Shown here piece by piece: positions 1-6,559 of a DNA stretch of 9,552 bases (positions within the stretch are counted from its first letter, which is position 1; every line of letters begins with the position of its first letter). This stretch comes from JAAYCI01 sp964370295 (GTDB lineage Bacteria > Bacillota > Clostridia > Oscillospirales > Ruminococcaceae), in NCBI GenBank assembly GCA_964370295.1, contig CAYJIR010000053.1:1-9552 (forward strand). Reading direction: 5' to 3'. A program made the position numbers and the translations under genes. The notes beneath the pieces are model-generated. The model made no database searches, was not told where the DNA came from, and worked only from the letters and a program-made list of their open reading frames with translations.

Positions 1-900
1 ATTGTCATTGCAGAACATCGCATCTATTATATCTACGATTTACTCGACAGAGTCTATTATCTGAAAGATGGTAGAATCGCCGGCGATTTTTCGGGAGATG
101 AATTCAGAAACATGCAAGAAGATGTTCGCCGTGATATGGGACTTCGCCCGTGCACTTTTGAAGGTCTTTCGCTGATAGCACCAAAAAGCCACACGCCAAA
201 TGAACAAATGTGGGAAGTTGAAAATTTGGATTTTAAGTATAAAAACAGCACGGTGAAAGTACTGGATGTGGCTAAAACATCTATTCCCCACACACGTGTA
301 ACGGCAATTATAGGCAGAAATGGTGCCGGAAAGACAACTTTTTCCAGATGTTTATGTGGGCTTGAAAGAAAAGCCAAAGGCCATTTAAAACTTAACACAA
401 AAATTTATAACACAAAACAACGATTAAAAGAGTGCTATATGGTGATGCAAGATGTAAATCATCAGCTTTTCACAGAGAGTGTGCTGGAAGAAGTTTTGCT
501 TAGTATGTCTGTAGAAAACAAAGAAGAGGCAAAAAAATATTTACAAGCGATGAATTTATTGGAGTTTAAAAATAGGCACCCGATGTCTCTATCCGGTGGA
601 CAAAAGCAACGTGTTGCCATCGCATCCGCGCTTGCCTCGGGCCGACCCATTATTATTTTTGACGAACCTACCAGCGGACTTGATTTAGAAAATATGAAAA
701 GAGTATCTGATTGTGCAAACGAGCTTGCTCAAAACGGCAAAACGGTGATTATCGTAACACATGACCCCGAGTTTATTTTGCGGTGTTGTGACAATGTTAT
801 CCATATAGAAAACGGGAAACTGCTTGATAGTTATTGCCTAGGTGATGCTGCCGGGCGGGAAAAGCTCCTTTGTTTTTTTAAGAATAACTATCAGGTATAA
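1..900 (+). CDS. ABC transporter ATP-binding protein with two ATPase domains, ECF type (5' end outside window)
   Basis: This ABC ATPase would power an energy-coupling-factor type importer on the cytoplasmic face of the membrane. The frame is open from base 1 and gives 299 visible residues. The first residues, IVIAEHR, are the H-loop end of an upstream ATPase domain, followed by a typical LKDGRI strand. A second complete ATPase domain starts near visible residue 70. It has Walker A GRNGAGKTT (about 105-113), a Q-loop VMQD (about 158-161), the signature LSGGQKQR (about 197-204), Walker B IIIFDEP with TSGLD (about 217-227) and an H-loop THD (about 253-255). The protein is therefore a tandem fusion, as in duplicated EcfA/YkoD-like ATPases. 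The ATG at 112 is internal because the domain begins upstream of it. The transmembrane and substrate-binding partners would lie left of the window, so the substrate is unknown. The gene converges on the minus-strand operon. Confidence 0.88.
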   Translation: MVIAEHRIYYIYDLLDRVYYLKDGRIAGDFSGDEFRNMQEDVRRDMGLRPCTFEGLSLIAPKSHTPNEQMWEVENLDFKYKNSTVKVLDVAKTSIPHTRVTAIIGRNGAGKTTFSRCLCGLERKAKGHLKLNTKIYNTKQRLKECYMVMQDVNHQLFTESVLEEVLLSMSVENKEEAKKYLQAMNLLEFKNRHPMSLSGGQKQRVAIASALASGRPIIIFDEPTSGLDLENMKRVSDCANELAQNGKTVIIVTHDPEFILRCCDNVIHIENGKLLDSYCLGDAAGREKLLCFFKNNYQV

Positions 901-1032
901 GAAGAAACCACTGTAAAAAACCAACTTTCCGTTGTTTGTCAGGTGAAACTATTAAATGGTGTTCAAGATTTCGGCACTTAGGTGTGGCTAGAAGTCGTAT
1001 CACTTTAATGAAATAAACAGAATATAAAAAAT

Positions 1033-1080
1033 AGAGGAGCTCGCACTTTGTCTGCCCAAAGACAACGGTGAAGCTCCTTT
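1033..1080. terminator. Hairpin terminator between converging genes
   Basis: The outer arms AGGAGCT (1035-1041) and AGCTCCT (1072-1078) pair perfectly. Inside them TTGTCT pairs with AGACAA around a six-base loop, and CAC can pair with GTG between the two stems. On the minus strand the hairpin is followed by a T-rich run (complement of 1021-1032), as expected for an intrinsic terminator of the operon ending at 1108. On the plus strand the trailing T run is weaker (TTTATAATTTA), so it may also end the ABC gene, but less certainly. Bases 901-1032 hold no gene or recognisable element. Confidence 0.72.
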
Positions 1081-1107
1081 ATAATTTATAGAAAGCATCG
1101 CTCGCCA

Positions 1108-2031
1108 TTAGGCAAAGCTTGGCTCCTGCGCGCTTTGTATGTAGGCCTTATAAAATGCATAAAACTGCTCGGCACTCGTGTTTTTAAAAAATCCCTTATC
1201 TATCGTGCAATATCTTCCATTTTCTTGTTTGCTTTTCACTTTGCAGCAATCAGGGAATACAATCAGGTCTCCTGCCTCTACATAAAATTCGCACAGCTCT
1301 TTTCCTGCTATCCTCGAAATCACCGCTTTTGCTACTTCCCTTGAAATAGAGTTACGCGCGCAAATATAAGATGGTGTTAAAAACACACCTTCTTTGGGTG
1401 TTTTAAGAAAGCTATTTTTTCCGTCGGCCCGCAAGGCATACACAGAGGGCACCAAGGCCACTTCACTTCCCCCTTTTTGAACTTTGGCAAAGGCCTCAAT
1501 GGGCATGCTCGTTACATGGGCATTGCAAAGTAGCTCTGTGACATTTTGCTTTCCATAGCGACTCCATACGGCTTTCACTACAGTTTTTGCTGCAGAATTG
1601 TTTATGCCGCCAAATACCAAATCCGGCATGTGTTCTATGGTATTTTCCGTTTGTAGGTTTTCGTTTTTTGTATAGTATACTAGCGGAATGGCCAAAAGTG
1701 GCAGCAGGTACTCACTTCTTTGCACCGCTTCCAAGGCTTCACAGTTTCTTAGTGGCACCATCTTGCTCATCTTGTGCAATCCCCCTGCCAGGGTTTTGAA
1801 AATTCGCTCGTCTTCAAACACCTCCAAGTCGGCACTTACAACCACATCCGGCAAGACGGCCTTCTCTTTTGCCAGATACTCCCCCATATGTTCGCCGTAG
1901 CCAAGACCAAAAAACCGCGTTTTTAAATTTATTCCTTTTTTCGATAAATCTGTCGTTATTTTTGCGATATATTCTTTTTCTTTTTTGTGCAAAATACAAA
2001 TATTGTTCCAATACATTAAAACCTCTGTCAT
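1108..2031 (-). CDS. Cytosolic solute-binding-protein-like protein (PBP type 2 fold, no signal peptide)
   Basis: The 307-residue protein resembles extracellular solute-binding proteins of ABC importers. It has an early GLGYGEHMGEYLA segment (about 42-54), LPDVVVSADLEVF (about 60-72), a hinge-like LLAIPLVYYTKN and a second-lobe segment with DLVFGGINNSAAK. Unlike real importer components, the N-terminus (MTEVLMYWNNICILHK) is neither a signal peptide nor a lipobox, so it should stay in the cytosol. The start is well supported: AGGAGAG lies eight bases before the ATG. The ATG overlaps the stop of the preceding ATPase gene (ATGA), which implies translational coupling. It is the last gene of a three-gene operon and ends just before a hairpin terminator. 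The family assignment rests on overall pattern, and the ligand is unknown. A metal oxyanion, a metal ion or a cofactor fragment are possibilities given the metallochaperone-like GTPase upstream. Confidence 0.66.
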   Translation of the reverse strand: MTEVLMYWNNICILHKKEKEYIAKITTDLSKKGINLKTRFFGLGYGEHMGEYLAKEKAVLPDVVVSADLEVFEDERIFKTLAGGLHKMSKMVPLRNCEALEAVQRSEYLLPLLAIPLVYYTKNENLQTENTIEHMPDLVFGGINNSAAKTVVKAVWSRYGKQNVTELLCNAHVTSMPIEAFAKVQKGGSEVALVPSVYALRADGKNSFLKTPKEGVFLTPSYICARNSISREVAKAVISRIAGKELCEFYVEAGDLIVFPDCCKVKSKQENGRYCTIDKGFFKNTSAEQFYAFYKAYIQSAQEPSFA

Positions 2032-2759
2032 GCAAGATTCTCTCCTTTTCTGAGTTTGGTCTGTTGCACTTTTCTGGCTTCGTACTCCCTAGACATTTCC
2101 CTATATAAAATTTCTTCCCCTTTACTTCTTTGCACAATTGCCTTTATGCCACCGCCCTCCATGATAAGACGTTTTTCTGCCATAAGGGCTGTATGGACAT
2201 CGTGCGTGGCCGACAAAACCAGCTTGTTTTGCCCCCCAAGCAGCTTCAATGCTTTTTCTTTATCAATACCTGCATTTTCAATCTCATCGATAAGCACAAT
2301 GGGTGCATCGCAAACAAGGGAAATATCGGCAATCATCAAAGCCCTTGCCTGCCCACCACTTAAGGTGTTGACACAGTCTTCAAGGTATACTGCCTCATTG
2401 GCAATATCATTGACTATTTCCAATATTTTATGCACATTCACGGTTTTACGGCGGCACTTTGCATGCAAAGTCAAAAACTCTTTCACACTCACATCAAGGA
2501 TAAAACGCATGTTTTGGCCGAGGTGAGCAATCGGACTTTCCCATTGTGAATCTCCTGAAGAGCCGTGATGCAAAATCACCTTTCTTTTTGTCACAGTATT
2601 TCCGCTCGCCAATTGCTCAATGTCTTTGATAAGCCTGCTTTTTCCACTGCCCGTGTGTCCCACAATAACCACGGTTTCACCGGATGTAAACTGAATGGAC
2701 TCAAAATTCTCTTTTTTTCCCCGTTTATCCGTTCCACTTTGGATGGTAACACCGATCAT
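2028..2759 (-). CDS. Soluble ABC-type ATPase with divergent Walker B/D-loop
   Basis: The 243-residue protein is a single ABC ATPase domain. Walker A is GHTGSGKS (34-41), a Q-loop glutamine sits in GQNMRF (about 82), the signature is LSGGQARAL (133-141), Walker B is IVLIDE (154-159) and the H-loop is ATHD (184-187). The catalytic DE pair is present, but what follows is IENAGID instead of the usual PTSGLD, which sets it apart from ordinary importer ATPases. No permease gene lies beside it. The start ATG overlaps the GTPase stop codon by four bases (ATGA), and its own stop overlaps the next start in the same way. The sites for hydrolysis look intact, so it is probably an active ATPase. What the hydrolysis drives, transport with a distant permease or remodelling of a partner protein, cannot be told. 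The lysine/arginine-rich C-terminal tail (about 226-240) is an extension beyond the core. Confidence 0.8.
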   Translation of the reverse strand: MIGVTIQSGTDKRGKKENFESIQFTSGETVVIVGHTGSGKSRLIKDIEQLASGNTVTKRKVILHHGSSGDSQWESPIAHLGQNMRFILDVSVKEFLTLHAKCRRKTVNVHKILEIVNDIANEAVYLEDCVNTLSGGQARALMIADISLVCDAPIVLIDEIENAGIDKEKALKLLGGQNKLVLSATHDVHTALMAEKRLIMEGGGIKAIVQRSKGEEILYREMSREYEARKVQQTKLRKGENLA

Positions 2760-3457
2760 ATCAACACCCCATCAAAATTGATTTTCCCCACAACGCCTTG
2801 CTGAAAATTGTCTCCCACGCGCATTTCCCCCACACAATACGAGCACACACCACTTGGCATGGTGTAGCGCAACACATCGCCGTTATGGCTTTCTATAAAG
2901 GATTGCTTTGCCAAATAGGAAACAAGGGGCTCCATGCCATAACCGGCCATACAGTCCACACAAAAAATATGTGCTTTTGTATTTAGCTCTCTAATTTTAA
3001 ACATGAATATCTCTCGTTCCGCCTGAGATATCAAGTCGATTTTTGTGAGCACAATGAAATCGGCCTTTGTGAGCATGGGCCCTAAAGTGGCCGGCGCCTT
3101 GCTGCTGCTCATGCAGTCTACCACACAGCCCGCCACCATGGCTTCTGTGGCAGGCGAACAACGGTGACAAAGTCCTGCTGTTTCAATAAGTAAAGTGGAA
3201 CAAGCAATGTCTCTTGCCCAGCCCCAAAGCTCCGGCAGATTCGACACAAGGAAATGGTCGGGACAAATATCACCACCAATACCTGCCACACAAGGGTATC
3301 CCATGGCTTTGATCGCACGATCGTCATCGGTTTGAATACAATCAATTTTGCACACACAGGCTTTTTCTCCCGCTACACAAAGACCTTTTAAAATATGTTT
3401 TAAAACGGCCGTTTTCCCCACCGAGGAGGCGCCCGAAAGCAAAATCGTTTTTATCAT
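2756..3457 (-). CDS. Cysteine-rich G3E (HypB/UreG/CobW-like) GTPase, probable metallochaperone
   Basis: The 233-residue protein looks like a SIMIBI-class G3E GTPase, the group that includes HypB, UreG and CobW and uses GTP to control metal delivery. The P-loop is GASSVGKT (9-16). The Walker B-like motif LLIETAG (89-95) matches the hhhExxG pattern of the group. The base-recognition motif is TKID (138-141), where NKxD is usual. CPDH (65-68) sits where UreG has its CPH and HypB its Cys-His metal site. Two further pairs, CHRC (97-100) and CSYC (205-208), could bind metal, and the protein has 15 cysteines in all. The start at 3457 is preferred over 3472 because GGAGAG lies seven bases upstream of it. 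It is the first gene of the operon with the ABC ATPase and the binding-protein-like gene. The metal and client enzyme are unknown. Confidence 0.76.
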   Translation of the reverse strand: MIKTILLSGASSVGKTAVLKHILKGLCVAGEKACVCKIDCIQTDDDRAIKAMGYPCVAGIGGDICPDHFLVSNLPELWGWARDIACSTLLIETAGLCHRCSPATEAMVAGCVVDCMSSSKAPATLGPMLTKADFIVLTKIDLISQAEREIFMFKIRELNTKAHIFCVDCMAGYGMEPLVSYLAKQSFIESHNGDVLRYTMPSGVCSYCVGEMRVGDNFQQGVVGKINFDGVLI

Positions 3458-3464
3458 AAATACG

Positions 3465-3470
3465 CTCTCC
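3465..3470 (-). promoter_or_regulatory. Ribosome binding site deciding the GTPase start
   Basis: GGAGAG on the minus strand lies seven bases before the ATG at 3457. The alternative in-frame ATG at 3472 has only a weak GAGATG before it, so the shorter protein, which begins MIKTILLSG directly before the P-loop, is favoured. Confidence 0.65.
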
Positions 3471-3504
3471 ATTTCATCTCGTAAGCAGTCGCTAACTCAC
3501 GATA

Positions 3505-3533
3505 ACTATAGCATACATTTTCACCGCTGTCTG
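3505..3533 (-). promoter_or_regulatory. Candidate sigma-A promoter of the GTPase operon
   Basis: Read on the minus strand, CAGACA (3528-3533) is separated by 17 bases from TATAGT (3505-3510), and the -10 is preceded by TGC, an extended -10 feature. The -35 matches the TTGACA consensus at four of six positions and the -10 matches TATAAT at five of six. Transcription would start near 3498 and leave a leader of about 40 bases before the GTPase ATG. The position just upstream of the first gene and downstream of a strong terminator fits an independent transcription unit. It is a pattern match only. Confidence 0.5.
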
Positions 3534-3818
3534 TCTCATCTGATACAAACTTGGCCTAAATTTCCAAGCTTATCCCCCACGGATATAAAATCAAAACGGT
3601 TGTTCTTGTTTCTCACCGTAGATTTACACTACGCATAGCCGACAAATGCGTCCACATGGAAAACAAGAGATTTAGCTAATTTTGATTGGCACGCGTGTTC
3701 ACGCGGTTGACTGAAAGCATTCTTTCTATGCTTCGTTGTTAAGCCGCTATCAAGACAGCAGGTTTTAATTTCCCATACACGCTAGCTTCTAGCCAGCGCT
3801 AGAATGCTACCCTACAGT
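3534..3818 (-). other. Non-coding stretch with several inverted repeats
   Basis: No gene is supported between the GTPase promoter and the terminator of the catabolic operon. Several hairpins can be drawn. TCTTGTTT (3604-3611) pairs with AAACAAGA (3661-3668) and encloses two small stems, CGTAG/CTACG (3617-3633) and ACGCAT/ATGCGT (3631-3651). These two inner stems share bases and exclude each other. Further out lie CGCGT/ACGCG (3692-3705), AAGCAT/ATGCTT (3715-3733) and TTCTAG/CTAGAA (3787-3804). I do not recognise a known riboswitch consensus (purine, TPP, FMN, SAM or Mn). It could be a structured RNA, operator sites or chance. Confidence 0.4.
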
Positions 3819-3877
3819 AAAAAAAGAATCAGTGCACAGAAAACGCCCCCCGCCTTCTATGCACTGATTCTTTTTTT
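3819..3877 (-). terminator. Strong intrinsic terminator of the catabolic operon
   Basis: The arms 3819-3836 and 3860-3877 are perfect complements over 18 bases, with a GC-containing core (GAATCAGTGCA) and seven A/T pairs at the base. On the minus strand AGAA/TTCT can extend the stem into the G-rich loop. A run of seven T follows the core on either strand, so it could also work in the plus direction. It begins about 36 bases after the TAG stop of the amidohydrolase gene and separates the two minus-strand operons. Confidence 0.9.
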
Positions 3878-3913
3878 ATTTTGTTTGTCTTTTCCCAAAG
3901 TCCTCTTAGACTA

Positions 3914-5338
3914 CTATTTTCTCTCGTAAGCGGCGTAGGGATTGTTCCATGCATGTCCCTCTTTACGGTTCGTAATTCCGCCACGCTCACACAATGCTTC
4001 GGCACATTTTTGTGCTTTCTTATACTCTGCTTCTTCGCTTTCCACCATAGTGATAACACCATCTTTCAGCAAAGTTCTACCATCTACAAGAACCTCTTGA
4101 ATATTCTGTACACTGGAGGAATACACCAAGGTGGAAACTGGGTTGTGCATAGGAATGGCCTTGGGGCACTTAAGCGGATCAAACACCACAATATCCGCCT
4201 TTTTTCCAGCCTCAAGAGATCCGATTTCATCCTCTAAGCCCACGGCACGTGCACCGTCTATTGTGGCCATTTCCAACACTTTTTCCGCCGACATCGCCAC
4301 AGGGTTGCGTGTTGCCACCTTGTGTTGCAGAGCTGTAAATTTCATAAGCTCCAGCATGTCCTGCGAGTTGTTGCTAGCCGCACCATCCACGCCCAAAGAT
4401 ACCGTGATGCCATTTTCCAACATCTTTGGTACATCGGCCACGCCCGAAGACAAATACTGATTAGAGCACACGTTGTGCGACACTTTCAAATCATACTCTT
4501 TTGCCAAAGCGATGTCTTTGTCTGTTAGATAGCAACAATGTACCATCAAGACATTCGGGCCCAGTATGCCCCATTCTTCCAAAAGTTCTGCATCGGGTTT
4601 TCCGTGCAATTCCTGCGAAGCGGTTCGGTCGAACGGTGTTTCAGAGATGTGAATGGTATAACCAGACTTATATTCGTTCGTAATGCGCCACAGTGAACAG
4701 GCCAACTCTTTTGTGTTTGTCCAAAAAATTGTGGGAGCCACCCAAATTTTCACACGACCCTCGCTACTATTGTGGTAACGGTCAAACAGGCGATAAACGT
4801 CTTCTTCCACATCTTTCGCCTTTTGCAAAATACCTTCGTGTGCGCCGAACTGTACCCCGGTGTCTAAACAACCTCTGGCCAAAATCCCTCGCATGCCCAG
4901 TTTATCAAAAGCCCCTATCACTGCATCTGATAACTCGGGTTTAGGGTGAGGATACATATAATCTAAATTGGTGGTCATACCACTATGCAAACCTTCCATA
5001 CAGCCAAGCAATGCCGCCTGATAACAATCTTCACTGGTTAAGTTAGAGGCTGCCGGGAATGTCATGGTACGAAGCCAGTCTTTTAACACCATGTCATCGC
5101 CCAAACCCTTTAACAATGTTTGAAACAAGTGACAATGGGTATTTACAAATCCCGGAAATAATATTTTTCCGTCCATTTCCGTGTGCAAGGCACAATCTTG
5201 ATATTTAGCTTTCAATTCCGCAGAGGGACCTACCTCTACAATTCGCCCGTCTTTAATGGCAAGAGCACCATCGAAAAACACTTCGCGTTTTTTATTCACC
5301 GTCACCACAACGGCACCGCTAAATAGTCTATCTATCAT
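3914..5338 (-). CDS. Amidohydrolase of the AtzA/TrzN/8-oxoguanine deaminase group
   Basis: The 474-residue protein is a metal-dependent aminohydrolase that should remove an amino group from a purine-like or triazine-like ring in the cytosol. The metal site is visible: HCH (68-70), H230 with E233 in HISE, H267 in VHCCYL and D318 in GVDGAASN. The stretches GRIVEVGP, FPGFVNTHCHLFQTL, RGCLDTG and SHNVCSNQYLSSGVADV follow the pattern of 8-oxoguanine deaminases and hydroxyatrazine hydrolases, rather than SsnA two genes upstream. The start is supported by AAAGGAG ten bases before the ATG. The gene lies 17 bases after the ygeY stop and ends with two TAG codons in a row before a strong terminator, so it is the last gene of the operon. 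Its position beside purine-catabolism genes supports a purine deaminase such as 8-oxoguanine or guanine deaminase. Other relatives (S-adenosylhomocysteine/methylthioadenosine deaminases) cannot be excluded. Confidence 0.85.
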   Translation of the reverse strand: MIDRLFSGAVVVTVNKKREVFFDGALAIKDGRIVEVGPSAELKAKYQDCALHTEMDGKILFPGFVNTHCHLFQTLLKGLGDDMVLKDWLRTMTFPAASNLTSEDCYQAALLGCMEGLHSGMTTNLDYMYPHPKPELSDAVIGAFDKLGMRGILARGCLDTGVQFGAHEGILQKAKDVEEDVYRLFDRYHNSSEGRVKIWVAPTIFWTNTKELACSLWRITNEYKSGYTIHISETPFDRTASQELHGKPDAELLEEWGILGPNVLMVHCCYLTDKDIALAKEYDLKVSHNVCSNQYLSSGVADVPKMLENGITVSLGVDGAASNNSQDMLELMKFTALQHKVATRNPVAMSAEKVLEMATIDGARAVGLEDEIGSLEAGKKADIVVFDPLKCPKAIPMHNPVSTLVYSSSVQNIQEVLVDGRTLLKDGVITMVESEEAEYKKAQKCAEALCERGGITNRKEGHAWNNPYAAYERK

Positions 5339-5355
5339 AACGAAAACGCTCCTTT

Positions 5356-6537
5356 CTATTTAAGCAATGCTTCCATGATGGCCTTGTAGCCTTCATAAGC
5401 TTTTTGCAATTGGCTCAATTCTATATATTCGTCTACTGTATGTGCTAATTTCTCTTCAGACGGGCCAAAACCGAATGTTTTAACACCCGCTTCTCCTGCA
5501 TAATGGCTGCCATTTGTGCAGAAGTTATAATAATCCACGCATGGGGTTTGCCCTTTTTCTTCCAGTTTGGCTTTTACCTTTTGGATAAAATCGTCCTCTT
5601 CATCAAACACCCAGCCCGGGAAGAAACGCTCTCCCTGTATGGTGTTGCCCGTGTAGCAAGGATTTTCCGCCAAGGTATAAGACACTTTGGCCTGCAATTG
5701 AGGATCCTTTTCCATCTCTGCATCCAACAGTGCTTGCAAAGGACGCAACACTTCTTCGGGGGTCTCCCCTGCCAAAAGTCGCCTATCGTATGTGGCCAAA
5801 CAATACTCTGGCACCACAGACATCCCCGGGTACGGTTTGGATACAATATCGGTGAGCTCTAGAATGCCTGCGCCCAACTTATCATGCGAAGGTGCCGGCA
5901 GGCTCTGTATTGCTTTAATGAGGTTACACATTTTATACACAGCATTAATGCCCATGTGTGGGCTGGCACTATGGGCTGGTTTGCCAAAAACCTCAACTTG
6001 GATTTCGCCACGGCCACGCTGACCAATTTTTAAATTCAGTTCACTGGCTTCGCCGATCACCACCACATCCGGGTTCATTTTTTCGCTGATAGAGCGGGCC
6101 GAAACACCCTCAAAGCACTCCTCTTGCACCACACCCGCCACACAAATCTCACCTAGAAAATCCTGTTTGTTTTCCTGCGAAAAATGCACCATGGCCACAG
6201 CCATGGCAGCCAAGGCCGCCTTCATATCGCTGCTGCCGCGGCCATACAGACGGCCATTGTCCACGCGCCCTTCAAACGGCGGAAAGGTCCAGTCGCTAAC
6301 ATTGCCCACAGGCACCGTATCTATGTGACCGTCGAACAACACGGTGGGACCTTCCTTTTTGCCTTGTACACTACCCACGATGCTGCCGTATTGATCCACC
6401 CAAATATTTTCTATACCATTCTCTTTAAAAAATGTTTTTAACACTGCCACCGCTTTGTCCTCTTTACCAGAGACACTCTCGGCCGCAATTAGCTTTTGGG
6501 TAAGCTCGACTACTTGTTCAAATTGTTTATCGCTCAT
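5356..6537 (-). CDS. ygeY: YgeY-type M20 metallohydrolase
   Basis: The 393-residue protein belongs to the M20 ArgE/DapE-like hydrolases, which use two zinc ions to cut amide bonds of open-chain compounds. Metal and catalytic residues are present: H71 and D73 in DGHIDTVP, D104 in GRGSSDMK, the EE pair at 139-140 in VVQEE, E164 in IGEASE and a late histidine near 366 in LAHTVDEY. The central lid domain carries GQRGRGEI and the PAHSASPHMG segment. YDRRLLAGET, a YTGN segment followed by FFPGW, and FCTNG agree with my recollection of E. coli YgeY (about 403 residues). The ATG at 6537 is chosen because GGGGAG precedes it at 11 bases; longer forms back to 6654 would overlap the upstream ssnA gene. 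In E. coli and gut anaerobes ygeY sits with genes for purine breakdown and has been described as selenium-metabolism linked. The true substrate is uncertain. Confidence 0.87.
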   Translation of the reverse strand: MSDKQFEQVVELTQKLIAAESVSGKEDKAVAVLKTFFKENGIENIWVDQYGSIVGSVQGKKEGPTVLFDGHIDTVPVGNVSDWTFPPFEGRVDNGRLYGRGSSDMKAALAAMAVAMVHFSQENKQDFLGEICVAGVVQEECFEGVSARSISEKMNPDVVVIGEASELNLKIGQRGRGEIQVEVFGKPAHSASPHMGINAVYKMCNLIKAIQSLPAPSHDKLGAGILELTDIVSKPYPGMSVVPEYCLATYDRRLLAGETPEEVLRPLQALLDAEMEKDPQLQAKVSYTLAENPCYTGNTIQGERFFPGWVFDEEDDFIQKVKAKLEEKGQTPCVDYYNFCTNGSHYAGEAGVKTFGFGPSEEKLAHTVDEYIELSQLQKAYEGYKAIMEALLK

Positions 6538-6548
6538 ACTGTTTCTTG

Positions 6549-6557
6549 CTCCCCTTT
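6549..6557 (-). promoter_or_regulatory. Ribosome binding site deciding the ygeY start
   Basis: AAAGGGGAG on the minus strand ends 11 bases before the ATG at 6537 and lies in the 22-base gap before the ssnA stop codon. This favours the short ygeY start over in-frame codons farther up inside ssnA. Confidence 0.7.
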
Positions 6558-6559
6558 CT

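Noticed and set aside
112..900. ATG at 112 as start of the ABC ATPase
   Set aside because: The frame is open from base 1 and encodes the H-loop end of an earlier ATPase domain, so the real start is outside the window.
1814..2137. 107-residue minus-strand frame across the ATPase/binding-protein junction
   Set aside because: It is out of frame with two convincing genes that already overlap by only four bases and have good start signals.
2056..2526. 156-residue open frame on the plus strand
   Set aside because: It is antisense to the ABC ATPase gene, which has all ABC motifs, and has no recognisable features of its own.
3458..3472. GTPase start at 3472
   Set aside because: The in-frame ATG at 3457 has GGAGAG at seven bases and begins directly before the P-loop strand. 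The upstream ATG has a weak site.
3348..3638. Plus-strand frame running into the intergenic region
   Set aside because: Half of it is antisense to the GTPase P-loop region, and no ribosome binding site or family pattern was seen.
3534..3818. tRNA, CRISPR array or known riboswitch in the intergenic stretch
   Set aside because: The hairpins do not give a cloverleaf, there are no regularly spaced direct repeats, and no familiar riboswitch consensus could be matched by eye.
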